NCBI RefSeq assembly: GCF_000828715.1
Contig: NZ_AP014583.1
Coordinates: forward strand, 1,424,001-1,488,000
Direction: 5' to 3'
DNA length: 64,000 nucleotides
Source: Winogradskyella sp. PG-2
Lineage (GTDB): Bacteria > Bacteroidota > Bacteroidia > Flavobacteriales > Flavobacteriaceae
The position numbers and the translations under genes are program-made. Shown piece after piece: positions 37,801 through 45,046 of the stretch. The notes beneath the pieces were generated by a model that saw only the letters and a list, made by a program, of their open reading frames with translations, was not told where the DNA came from and searched no databases. Position 1 is the first letter of the stretch, and each line of letters begins with the position of its first letter.

Positions 37801-38463
37801 GGTGAAAAAGGGAAGAATGGTAAAGAAGGCGAAAGCGGCGAAAGTGGTGAGAATGGCAAGAGTGGTAAACAACAGGCAAAAGATGGTGAAGGAGGACAAA
37901 ATGGTGAGAATGGAAACCAGCAGGGAGAAGGCAACCAAAATGGAAAAGAGGGTAAAGAAGGTAAAAATGGTAAGAATGGCAAGAACAATGGAGAAGGATC
38001 AGATGATGAGAGTAAAAAGAATGATGGTTATGGAGAAGGTGGAAGTGAAGAACAGAATGGAGAGTTGTTTAAAATCTATCAACAACAACAACAATTACGA
38101 CAGGCACTAGAGGATAGGATGGTTAAAGACGGAACGATTCAATCTGCAGGTCAATTAATTAAACAGATGGAGGAAATTGAACTTGATTTATTGAATACTG
38201 GATTCACAAATCAGACACTACAAAAGATGATGGATGTACAACATCAATTGTTAAAACTAGAGAACGCTTCGTTTTCGCAGGGACAAGACACTAAGCGTAA
38301 ATCAGAAGCCAACAAGAAACAATTCAATCAAAGTAATCAAAACCAAATACCAACAGCGAAACAATATTTTAATACTACAGAAATATTAAATCGCCAAGCA
38401 CTACCTTTGCAGAATCATTTTAAGAAAAAGATTCAAGAGTATTTTAAAAGCACCAATGATTAG
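34879..38463 (+). CDS. DUF4175 membrane protein with collagen-like segment
   Basis: 1194 residues. Two or three transmembrane helices lie near the N-terminus (about 25-50, 55-80, 155-170), followed by a periplasmic beta-rich region (about 185-490). A long charged coiled coil (about 500-790, dense in E and K) follows, then a globular part (about 800-935). Residues about 955-1050 are low-complexity with glycine at nearly every third place (GEK-GKN-GKE-GES-GES-GEN), and the last 100 residues contain a short conserved block and a Q-rich stretch. DUF4175 proteins have no known activity; a large envelope scaffold is inferred. Its 3' end overlaps ybeY by 8 bp. Confidence 0.85.
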   Translation: MSNFKTIKNKLEQFIKRYYTNELLKGAILFFAIGLLYLIVTLFVEYMLWLNPTARTILFWTFIIVEVGLFVKFIAIPLLKLFKLRQGINLKTASKLIGNHFPEVNDKLLNVLQLNQSPAQSDLLIASIEQKSQELQPVPFKSAINFKSNTKYLKYAAIPIAILLLSLLTGKINWFSDSYERVVNYQTAYEPPAPFQFFVINESLQAIENKDFKLKVSTVGDVIPENAQIKFNGQSYFLQQLVPGEFQYTFNLPKEAVEFSLSANDVVSKSYVLEVVNTPNLVNFEMVLDYPSHTKKRDEVLKSTGSAVIPEGTKVTWRVKTKSTTGVQIYAEDTLSFKRNEIDDFEASKHLYKNYNYSITTSNDKLKDYENLAYNINVVIDVYPELSIKVQKDSIDQQSLYFYGQASDDYGLSKLQLVYYPSEDETKKVVEPITISKSNFSEFVSAFPNQLNLEEGISYQLYFEVFDNDVLHNYKRTKSSLFSYRKRTKEEEEQKQLNEQNETIKNISKTFDKLEEQDKKLEELSKTQKEKESLNFNDKKKFEDFLKRQKNQEQLMKNFNKKLQDNLEEFQKDEKKDDQFKEDLKERLKENEEQLKTDEELLKELEELKDKINKEEFTQKLEELAKQNKNKKRSMKQLLELTKRFYVMKKAEKISKQLDELSEEQEKQSEKDKENTKEAQEKLNNDFEKLQKDLDDLRREDKLLQKPMNLERDRFLEDEIKFDQKEAKEALEKQGQSEEEQKAQEAQEQQQKAKKNQKKAAKKMKQMSEMMKQNAGGGGGGGNQISEDIDTLRQILENLLLYSFNQESLMNTFNKLDVNNNKYGKYIIEQSNLREHFEHIDDSLFSLSLRQPKISEKVNSQITDVYFNLDKALGQLTENRLYQGVSSQQYAITASNELASFLSDVLDNMEMSMNPSPGSGGGGGEQLPDIIMSQEELNKKMEEGVKRGEEGKEGKGEKPGSEGKDGKEGEGEQPGEKGKNGKEGESGESGENGKSGKQQAKDGEGGQNGENGNQQGEGNQNGKEGKEGKNGKNGKNNGEGSDDESKKNDGYGEGGSEEQNGELFKIYQQQQQLRQALEDRMVKDGTIQSAGQLIKQMEEIELDLLNTGFTNQTLQKMMDVQHQLLKLENASFSQGQDTKRKSEANKKQFNQSNQNQIPTAKQYFNTTEILNRQALPLQNHFKKKIQEYFKSTND

Positions 38464-38866
38464 TTTTAATTACGAAACCGATTTTAGTTTAGATAATACA
38501 GATCAGTTTTCAGAATGGATATCAAAAGCCATTTCTGAAGAAAAGTGTAGAGAGGGAGATGTTAATTACATCTTTTGTTCAGATGATTATTTGCTGAAAT
38601 TAAATGTGGATTTTTTAGATCACGACACGTTAACAGATATTATTAGTTTTGATTATTCAGTAGGAAAAGAACTACATGGGGATATTTATATTTCTGTTGA
38701 CCGCGTAAAAGAAAATGCATCTGATTTTAGAGTTTCCTTTAGTGATGAAATCTCCCGAGTGATGATTCATGGAGTCCTTCATTATTGTGGTTATAAAGAT
38801 AAGTCGGAAGTTGATAAAAGGATAATGCGATTAAAAGAAGATTACTACTTATCTAAGCGTAAATGA
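38456..38866 (+). CDS. ybeY: Endoribonuclease YbeY
   Basis: 136 residues. The UPF0054 core is present: LNVDFLDHDTLTDIISFDY, ELHGDIYISVDRVKENA and HGVLHYCGYKDK. The first two zinc histidines are intact, while the third position of the usual HGxLHLxGYDH is Lys here; to my knowledge this is common in Bacteroidota. Known role: rRNA maturation and ribosome quality control. The start overlaps the DUF4175 gene by 8 bp, so translation is coupled. Confidence 0.9.
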   Translation: MISFNYETDFSLDNTDQFSEWISKAISEEKCREGDVNYIFCSDDYLLKLNVDFLDHDTLTDIISFDYSVGKELHGDIYISVDRVKENASDFRVSFSDEISRVMIHGVLHYCGYKDKSEVDKRIMRLKEDYYLSKRK

Positions 38867-38881
38867 ATTAAGAATTCGCCT

Positions 38882-38889
38882 TATATTTG
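38882..38889 (+). promoter_or_regulatory. TAnnTTTG -7 element of mnmG
   Basis: TATATTTG lies 57 bp upstream of mnmG, with a parS-like palindrome between it and the start codon. Confidence 0.55.
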
Positions 38890-38913
38890 CAGGCTGAATT
38901 TTTAGAATATAAT

Positions 38914-38929
38914 TGTTCCACGTGGAACA
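38914..38929. promoter_or_regulatory. parS site 1 (ParB-binding)
   Basis: TGTTCCACGTGGAACA is a perfect 16-bp palindrome that matches the conserved parS (TGTTtCACGTGaAACA) at 14 of 16 positions. It lies in the leader of mnmG, 17 bp before the ATG. parS sites load ParB for chromosome segregation and cluster near the origin. Confidence 0.8.
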
Positions 38930-38946
38930 AAAAACGGAATTGAATT

Positions 38947-40818
38947 ATGTTTAACGATGTTTATGATGTTATTGTAGTTGGAGCTGGTCACGCAGGTAGT
39001 GAGGCAGCGGCAGCATCTGCAAATATGGGCAGCAAAACATTGTTAATTACAATGAATCTTCAGAACATTGCTCAAATGTCTTGTAATCCTGCAATGGGTG
39101 GAATTGCCAAAGGGCAAATTGTAAGAGAGATTGATGCGCTTGGAGGTTATAGTGGTATTGTTTCTGACACATCTGCGATTCAGTTTAAGATGTTAAACAA
39201 ATCTAAAGGACCTGCAATGTGGAGTCCGAGAGTACAAAGTGATCGAATGCGTTTTGCAGAAGATTGGAGAATGCTTTTAGAGGGAACCGATAATCTTGAT
39301 TTTTATCAAGAAATGGTTTCAGGTTTAATTGTAGAAAACCATAAGGTTGTTGGTGTAAAAACTTCTCTTGGTGTTGAGGTTAAAGCTAGGTCTGTTGTGC
39401 TTACTAACGGAACATTTCTCAATGGCTTAATTCATATTGGTGATAAAAATTTTGGTGGAGGAAGAGCGGGTGAAAGAGCGGCAACTGGCATCACCGAACA
39501 ACTTGTAAATCTAGGTTTTGAATCGGGTAGAATGAAAACAGGAACCCCACCAAGAGTTGATGGGCGTTCGTTAGATTTTTCTAAAATGATCGAACAACCT
39601 GGTGATGAGGAACCACAAAAGTTTTCATATTTAGATTCTACTAAAGTACTAAAGGAGCAGCGTTCTTGTCATATGTCATATACAAGTGAATTGGTTCACG
39701 ATTTATTGCGTGAAGGATTTGATCGTTCACCAATGTTTAATGGAAGAATTAAAAGTGTAGGACCACGTTATTGTCCTTCTATAGAAGACAAGATTAATCG
39801 TTTCGCCGATAAGGATAGACATCAATTGTTTGTTGAGCCAGAAGGGTGGAATACTTGTGAATATTATATTAATGGATTCTCTACATCTTTACCTGAAGAT
39901 GTTCAGTTTAAAGCTTTACGTTCTGTTGTTGGTTTTGAAAATGTAAAGTTTTTTAGACCTGGCTATGCAATCGAATATGATTATTTTCCACCAACACAAC
40001 TTAAGCACACTTTAGAAACTAAGTTGGTTGAAGGTTTATATTTTGCGGGTCAAATTAATGGAACTACAGGTTATGAAGAAGCTGCATCTCAGGGATTAAT
40101 GGCTGGTATAAATGCAAGTTTAAAAGTCCAAGAAAAGGATGCGTTTACACTAAAAAGAGACGAAGCTTATATAGGAGTTCTTATCGATGATTTAATCACG
40201 AAAGGAACAGAAGAGCCATATCGTATGTTTACATCTAGAGCAGAATATAGAACCCTATTAAGACAAGATAATGCAGATTTTAGACTTACTCCAAAAGGCT
40301 ATAATCTTGGATTGGCTTCTAAAAAACGTCTAGAAAGAATGGAGGAAAAGCAATCAAAATCTGATGCATTTGTTCAATTTTTTAAAGATACGAGTGTAAG
40401 ACCTGAAGAAGCCAACCCAGTTTTAGAATCAAAAAACTCGGCAATTGTAAAGCAACAGGACAAGATGTTTAAGCTATTCGCTAGACCAAACATTACGATA
40501 GATGATGTTCGTAATTTTGAGGCTGTAGAAAGTTATATTCAATCCAATGAATTAGATACTGAGGTTTTAGAGCAAACCGAAATTCAGGTGAAATATTCTG
40601 GCTATATAGAAAAAGAAAAGAATAATGCAGATAAACTATATAGGTTAGAGAACTTAAAAATCCCATCTGATTTTGATTATTCAAAGTTGAAGTCTATGAG
40701 TATAGAGGCTAGGCAAAAGCTGAATAAAATTCAACCAGTAACGATCTCTCAGGCATCTAGAATTAGTGGTGTTTCCCCAAATGATATTTCTGTTTTATTA
40801 GTTTATTTAGGGCGTTAA
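38947..40818 (+). CDS. mnmG: tRNA uridine 5-carboxymethylaminomethyl modification enzyme
   Basis: 623 residues. The FAD-binding Rossmann motif VIVVGAGHAGSEAA opens the protein, followed by MSCNPAMGGIAKGQIVREID and GTFLNGLIHIG. The GidA signatures KTGTPPRVD and INGTTGYEEAASQGL are intact, and the C-terminal helical domain ends in SGVSPNDISVLLVYLGR. Known role: with MnmE it modifies U34 of certain tRNAs. The gene is flanked by two parS-like palindromes, consistent with the tendency of gidA to lie near oriC. Confidence 0.97.
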   Translation: MFNDVYDVIVVGAGHAGSEAAAASANMGSKTLLITMNLQNIAQMSCNPAMGGIAKGQIVREIDALGGYSGIVSDTSAIQFKMLNKSKGPAMWSPRVQSDRMRFAEDWRMLLEGTDNLDFYQEMVSGLIVENHKVVGVKTSLGVEVKARSVVLTNGTFLNGLIHIGDKNFGGGRAGERAATGITEQLVNLGFESGRMKTGTPPRVDGRSLDFSKMIEQPGDEEPQKFSYLDSTKVLKEQRSCHMSYTSELVHDLLREGFDRSPMFNGRIKSVGPRYCPSIEDKINRFADKDRHQLFVEPEGWNTCEYYINGFSTSLPEDVQFKALRSVVGFENVKFFRPGYAIEYDYFPPTQLKHTLETKLVEGLYFAGQINGTTGYEEAASQGLMAGINASLKVQEKDAFTLKRDEAYIGVLIDDLITKGTEEPYRMFTSRAEYRTLLRQDNADFRLTPKGYNLGLASKKRLERMEEKQSKSDAFVQFFKDTSVRPEEANPVLESKNSAIVKQQDKMFKLFARPNITIDDVRNFEAVESYIQSNELDTEVLEQTEIQVKYSGYIEKEKNNADKLYRLENLKIPSDFDYSKLKSMSIEARQKLNKIQPVTISQASRISGVSPNDISVLLVYLGR

Positions 40819-40825
40819 ATTATAA

Positions 40826-40841
40826 TGTTCCACGTGAAACA
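40826..40841. promoter_or_regulatory. parS site 2 (ParB-binding)
   Basis: TGTTCCACGTGAAACA matches the parS consensus at 15 of 16 positions (near-palindrome with one asymmetric pair). It begins 8 bp after the mnmG stop codon. With site 1 it brackets the mnmG gene, 1.9 kb apart. Confidence 0.82.
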
Positions 40842-40867
40842 ATTGAAATTACTTTAATATCCTCTTT

Positions 40868-40888
40868 ATTCTGAACTGGGTTCAGAAT
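40868..40888. repeat. Palindromic repeat before methyltransferase
   Basis: ATTCTGAAC-TGG-GTTCAGAAT (9-bp arms) ends 6 bp before the methyltransferase ATG. It lacks a T run, so it is not a terminator. The form resembles the 'TTCTGAAC...GTTCAGAA' extragenic palindromes I associate with Flavobacteria, and it could also affect translation of the gene. Confidence 0.65.
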
Positions 40889-40894
40889 GTTTAT

Positions 40895-41752
40895 ATGAAT
40901 AAAAAACCGACATATTTAACCTTAAAAGATCATTCCGTTTCAGGTGAAGAGTTCCAATTAAAACATAATTTGGAACTGGATATGTTAGAAACATTCCCAC
41001 AACCAGAAGTAGATAAACTTTCCGATTATTATGAAAGTGAAGACTACATTTCGCATACAGATACCAAACGAAATTTACTAGAGCATGTTTATCATTCTAT
41101 TCGTAAAATTTCATTAAAACGAAAATTAAAATTGATTAATTCGTTTAATTCTGAGTCTAAAAATTTATTAGATATTGGATGTGGCACAGGTGACTTTTTA
41201 GAAACAGCTTTAAAGTCTAATTGGAATATCACAGGAGTTGAACCTAACGCACAAGCAAGGCAAATTGCAAATTCTAAAACAAATAACTCAGTCTTCGAAA
41301 TAGAGCACTTAAACAAGCAAGAGTTAAACAGTTTTGATGTCATTACGCTTTGGCATGTTTTAGAGCATTTGCCAAATTTAGAAATGCACTTGGCATTATT
41401 TAAATCATTATTAAAACCAAGCGGAACTTTAGTAATTGCAGTTCCTAATTTTAAAAGTTACGATGCTGAGCATTACAAAAACTATTGGGCAGCTTATGAT
41501 GTGCCGAGACACCTTTGGCATTTTTCAAGAACTTCGATTTCGAAATTATATAAAAGAGAACATTTAGAATTGGTAAAAACGTTACCAATGATTTTTGATG
41601 CCTATTATGTGAGCTTACTTTCTGAAAAATATAAATCTGGATTTATGAATCCATTCAAAGCATTTTGGGTTGGGTTTAGATCGAATCAAAAAGCAAAGCA
41701 ATCAAAAGAGTACTCTTCTCATATTTACATTCTAAAAAGCAGTAATTCTTAA
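40895..41752 (+). CDS. Class I SAM-dependent methyltransferase
   Basis: 285 residues. Methyltransferase motif I is LLDIGCGTGDFLETA near 93, motif II is about VEPNA, and the post-motif segments FDVITLWHVLEHL and LKPSGTLVIAVPNF are clear. The arrangement is that of the Methyltransf_23 type used on small molecules or lipid/glycan precursors. The substrate is unknown. It follows mnmG, with a parS site and a palindrome between them. Confidence 0.85.
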   Translation: MNKKPTYLTLKDHSVSGEEFQLKHNLELDMLETFPQPEVDKLSDYYESEDYISHTDTKRNLLEHVYHSIRKISLKRKLKLINSFNSESKNLLDIGCGTGDFLETALKSNWNITGVEPNAQARQIANSKTNNSVFEIEHLNKQELNSFDVITLWHVLEHLPNLEMHLALFKSLLKPSGTLVIAVPNFKSYDAEHYKNYWAAYDVPRHLWHFSRTSISKLYKREHLELVKTLPMIFDAYYVSLLSEKYKSGFMNPFKAFWVGFRSNQKAKQSKEYSSHIYILKSSNS

Positions 41753-41932
41753 TATGAGAATTGTTATTTCTTAGTTAGGTGTAAAAAGACCCAATCACAA
41801 AGAAGAAAAAAGAAAAAGCCTTAAAACGCTTTATTTGGGTTTGTTTTTGATAGCTATTATTAATAATAAATTTTATTTACTATAGATTTTATTAATAGTG
41901 TAAAAATTGATTAAATCTCAAGTTAACTTTTA

Positions 41933-41940
41933 TACATTTG
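41933..41940 (+). promoter_or_regulatory. TAnnTTTG -7 element of ompH-like gene
   Basis: TACATTTG lies 24 bp before the OmpH-like ATG; a TTG sits at 41907-41909 as a possible -33 element. The rest of the 212-bp gap (41753-41964) holds a weak nested hairpin near 41789-41847 that could end the methyltransferase mRNA. Confidence 0.6.
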
Positions 41941-41964
41941 CAAAAATTAATTTAGAATATAATC

Positions 41965-42489
41965 ATGAGAAACATAATTATCGCATTAGTTGTTTTGGTA
42001 ACTTTTTCATCTTGTCAAGAGCAACAAAAAATCGCCTTTGTAGATAACACTAAGGTTGTAAATGAATTTAAGAAAAAAGTAGATTTTGAAGCTAAGTTTA
42101 AAACTAAAATAGAAGCTTATAATAAAAAAGCAGATAGTTTAAATCAAGCAATTCAAATGGAGGCTCAAATGTTTCAAACAAGAGCAGTAAAAATGAGCCA
42201 AACAAAACAAGAGCAAGAGTATCAGGGCTTACTTCAGAAAAAACAGATGCAAGATTACCAATTAGGTAATGAAGAAAAAGCTCTTCAGGCAGAAGGTCAA
42301 AAACAAATTGACACATTAGTAAAAGAGGTAAAGGCTTTTATAAAAGATTATGGTAAAACAAACGGGTATACTTTTATTTTAGGTTCAAATGAAGCTGGAA
42401 GCGTATTATATGGAGCAGAAGCAACAGATATTACAGAAACAATTTTAGCGGCACTAAATAAAAAAGAAGAAGCTAAGACAGAAGAATAA
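41965..42489 (+). CDS. OmpH/Skp-like periplasmic chaperone, lipoprotein
   Basis: 174 residues with a lipoprotein signal (lipobox FSSC, Cys17). The body is a long charged helical region (about 35-115) flanked by short beta segments, the Skp/OmpH layout: KIAFVDNTKVVNEFKKK at the start and YTFILGSNEAGSVLYG near the end. Known role: holding unfolded outer-membrane proteins in the periplasm; lipid anchoring is a variation. It has its own -7 element, and its terminator is shared with the convergent holB. Confidence 0.88.
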   Translation: MRNIIIALVVLVTFSSCQEQQKIAFVDNTKVVNEFKKKVDFEAKFKTKIEAYNKKADSLNQAIQMEAQMFQTRAVKMSQTKQEQEYQGLLQKKQMQDYQLGNEEKALQAEGQKQIDTLVKEVKAFIKDYGKTNGYTFILGSNEAGSVLYGAEATDITETILAALNKKEEAKTEE

Positions 42490-42510
42490 TTTTTTATATA
42501 AAATAGATTG

Positions 42511-42537
42511 AAGCCAGGCTTATGTCTGGCTTTTTTT
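42511..42537. terminator. Terminator overlapping holB 3' end
   Basis: AAGCCAG (42511-42517) pairs with CTGGCTT (42526-42532), followed by T on the plus strand. The hairpin overlaps the last codons of the convergent holB gene. Confidence 0.75.
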
Positions 42538-43677
42538 ATGCAACAAACGCGTTAATCTTATCGATAAATCTGTAAGAATAATCTTAGAGTTACCATTGCG
42601 CTCAATATGGTAAATTGCATCTTGTATTTGTTGGGAAATTTCTAGAATATTATAATCATGAACAAATGGAGCAAATTTCTCGAGCTTAAAACTTTCAGAT
42701 TTTGGTTCTATATACACAAGGTCATTTGCTTTATAATTTAGTAGTAAAGCTTGCCTAAAATAATTTAAACAAAACGCTAAAAATTTCTTTTGGGTTTCGC
42801 GTCCTGTTTTAGAGATTTCTTCTGACCAAGAAATTAAATCATGAATTGCATTTTTATTGCCTTTTGCCTTAAATGCAGAACGCACCCAAATAACAAACCA
42901 TTCTTCAAACTGAATATCCTCACTATCTTGATAAATTAAATCACAGGCTTTATTAAAATTCCCATTAGCCTGGTGTGCAATTTTTGTAGCTACAGCAGTT
43001 TCAATATGATAGTTTGCCACCAAAGCCTTGGCAATGGCATCTTCAGCCAAAGGCGGAAAGTTTAATATTTGACAACGCGACCTAATTGTATTAATAATTT
43101 GCTCTTCATCTTCAGCAATAAGAATGAAAATGGTTTTCTCTGGCGGCTCTTCAATAAGTTTAAGGAGCTTATTTGCTGCAGCATTATTCATTTTTTCAGC
43201 CATCCAAATGAGCATAACCTTGTAACCACCTTCATAAGATTTGAGGGTTAATGATTTTACAATTTGTAATGCTTCATCTACACCTATTTGCCCTTGTTTA
43301 TTGTCAACACCAAGAAGCTTATACCAATCAAATAAGTTTCCATAAGGCTGCTGATCTATAAGTTGCCTCCATTCTTCAAGATAAAAACTAGAGACAGGCT
43401 TGCTTTTTACTTTATCGCTTGTTGTTACAGGAAAAGCAAAATGCAAATCTGGATGCGAAACAGTTTTAAACTTTAAATTACAAGATTCATTTCCGCCCGT
43501 ATTTTCACCATCAGAATTACTACACAATATGTATTGCGCATAAGCTAAAGCCATTGGTAGTGTTCCAGAACCTTCGGGTCCAACAAACAATTGAGCATGA
43601 GCAATTCTGCCAGCATCGACACTCGTTGTAAGATGATTTTTAATATGTTTTTGACCTAAAACTTCAGAAAATTGCAT
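42520..43677 (-). CDS. holB: DNA polymerase III delta' subunit
   Basis: 385 residues. An N-terminal AAA+-like domain includes a P-loop-like LFVGPEGSGTLPMALAYAQ, a cysteine-containing insert (CSNSDGENTGGNESC), a Walker-B-equivalent MLIWMAEKMNNAAANKLLKL, LIEEPPEKTIFILIAED and the SRC motif (TIRSRCQIL). Known role: clamp-loader subunit that helps load the sliding clamp during replication. It is divergent from pgk. Confidence 0.93.
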   Translation of the reverse strand: MQFSEVLGQKHIKNHLTTSVDAGRIAHAQLFVGPEGSGTLPMALAYAQYILCSNSDGENTGGNESCNLKFKTVSHPDLHFAFPVTTSDKVKSKPVSSFYLEEWRQLIDQQPYGNLFDWYKLLGVDNKQGQIGVDEALQIVKSLTLKSYEGGYKVMLIWMAEKMNNAAANKLLKLIEEPPEKTIFILIAEDEEQIINTIRSRCQILNFPPLAEDAIAKALVANYHIETAVATKIAHQANGNFNKACDLIYQDSEDIQFEEWFVIWVRSAFKAKGNKNAIHDLISWSEEISKTGRETQKKFLAFCLNYFRQALLLNYKANDLVYIEPKSESFKLEKFAPFVHDYNILEISQQIQDAIYHIERNGNSKIILTDLSIRLTRLLHKKSQT

Positions 43678-43759
43678 GTGACAAATATAATTGAATTATA
43701 GTATTAGTAAATCAATCGTTTTCGTAAAAAAACAGCTTTTACTCGTTACTTTTATTACC

Positions 43760-43767
43760 TACATTTG
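43760..43767 (+). promoter_or_regulatory. TAnnTTTG -7 element of pgk
   Basis: TACATTTG lies 27 bp before the pgk ATG and fits the Bacteroidota -7 consensus. Confidence 0.6.
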
Positions 43768-43794
43768 TGATTCAATCTTCAAAATAGAACACAG

Positions 43795-44982
43795 ATGAAA
43801 ACGATTAATGATTTTAATTTCGAAAATAAAAAAGCACTTATTAGAGTTGATTTTAATGTGCCTTTAAATGATGCTTTCGAAGTTACAGATGCTACTAGAA
43901 TTTTATCCGCAAAACCAACAATTATAAAAATTTTAGAGGATGGTGGAAGTTGTGTTTTAATGTCACACCTAGGTCGTCCAAAAGGAGTGCAAGAAGAGTT
44001 TTCTTTAAAACACATTATTAAGAAAATTGAAGATATTTTAGGTGTAGAAGTAAAATTTGCATCTAATTGCGTTGGTGAAGAAGCAGAGGAAAAAGCAGGT
44101 ACTTTGCAACCTGGCGAAATATTATTGCTTGAAAATTTACGTTTTCATGAAGAAGAGAAAAAGGGAGATAAAACTTTTGCAGAACAGTTGTCTAAGTTGG
44201 GGGATATTTATGTTAATGATGCTTTTGGTACTGCCCATAGAGCACATGCATCAACTACAATTGTGGCTGAGTTTTTTCCTGAGTACAAGTGTTTTGGTCA
44301 TTTACTTGCTCAAGAAATTGAAAGTATTAAAAAGGTAATGGAGGACGGAGAAAAACCTGTATTAGCAGTACTTGGTGGGGCAAAAGTGTCTTCAAAAATA
44401 ACAGTAATTGAAAACATCTTAGATAAAGTTGACCACTTGATTGTTGGAGGCGGAATGACGTTTACCTTTGTGAAAGCACAAGGTGGAAATATAGGAGATT
44501 CTATATGTGAAGATGATAAAATGGAATTAGCTTTAGATATTTTAAAACAAGCAGAAGCCAAAGGAGTGAAAATCCATATACCAGTTGATGTTATAGCGGC
44601 AGACGCATTTAGCAATGATGCAAACACTCAAATTACGGATGTAAGAGAGATTCCTGAGGGTTGGCAAGGTTTAGATGCTGGACCAAAATCTTTAGCAAAT
44701 TTTGACACCGTTGTTAATGAGTGTAAGACCATTCTTTGGAACGGCCCTCTTGGAGTTTTTGAAATGGAAAGTTTTGCAAAAGGCACAATTGCTTTAGGCG
44801 ACTCAATATCTAATTCTACTAAAAACGGCGCGTTCTCTTTAGTAGGTGGTGGTGATTCGGTAGCCGCTGTAAAACAATTTGGCTTTGAAAACAAAGTAAG
44901 TTATGTTAGTACAGGTGGTGGTGCAATGCTAGAAAGTTTAGAAGGTAAAACCCTACCAGGTATTGCGGCTATTTTAAACTAA
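43795..44982 (+). CDS. pgk: Phosphoglycerate kinase
   Basis: 395 residues, normal length. The N-terminal signature [15 protein letters not shown], the substrate-binding [26 protein letters not shown], and the nucleotide-binding GGAKVSSKI and [12 protein letters not shown] are intact. Known role: reversible transfer of phosphate from 1,3-bisphosphoglycerate to ADP in glycolysis. It is monocistronic; a 7-bp hairpin at 44986-45007 may act as a weak terminator. Confidence 0.97.
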   Translation: MKTINDFNFENKKALIRVDFNVPLNDAFEVTDATRILSAKPTIIKILEDGGSCVLMSHLGRPKGVQEEFSLKHIIKKIEDILGVEVKFASNCVGEEAEEKAGTLQPGEILLLENLRFHEEEKKGDKTFAEQLSKLGDIYVNDAFGTAHRAHASTTIVAEFFPEYKCFGHLLAQEIESIKKVMEDGEKPVLAVLGGAKVSSKITVIENILDKVDHLIVGGGMTFTFVKAQGGNIGDSICEDDKMELALDILKQAEAKGVKIHIPVDVIAADAFSNDANTQITDVREIPEGWQGLDAGPKSLANFDTVVNECKTILWNGPLGVFEMESFAKGTIALGDSISNSTKNGAFSLVGGGDSVAAVKQFGFENKVSYVSTGGGAMLESLEGKTLPGIAAILN

Positions 44983-45046
44983 GATTCTAAAAAAACACTA
45001 TTTTAGACTCTTTAGCGTTTAGACTTAACACACCATATCTTATATT

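Noticed and set aside
37677..37988. Minus-strand ORF rich in Pro, Ser and Phe
   Set aside because: It is the antisense of the Gly/Glu/Lys-rich low-complexity segment of the DUF4175 gene; composition, not homology, keeps it open.
37715..38050. CRISPR-like short repeats
   Set aside because: The repetition is codon-level coding sequence in frame with DUF4175 and has no equal-length spacers.
37721..38110. Plus-strand ORF in a second frame of the same segment
   Set aside because: Its methionine/lysine/valine-rich sequence is a shadow of the low-complexity repeat.
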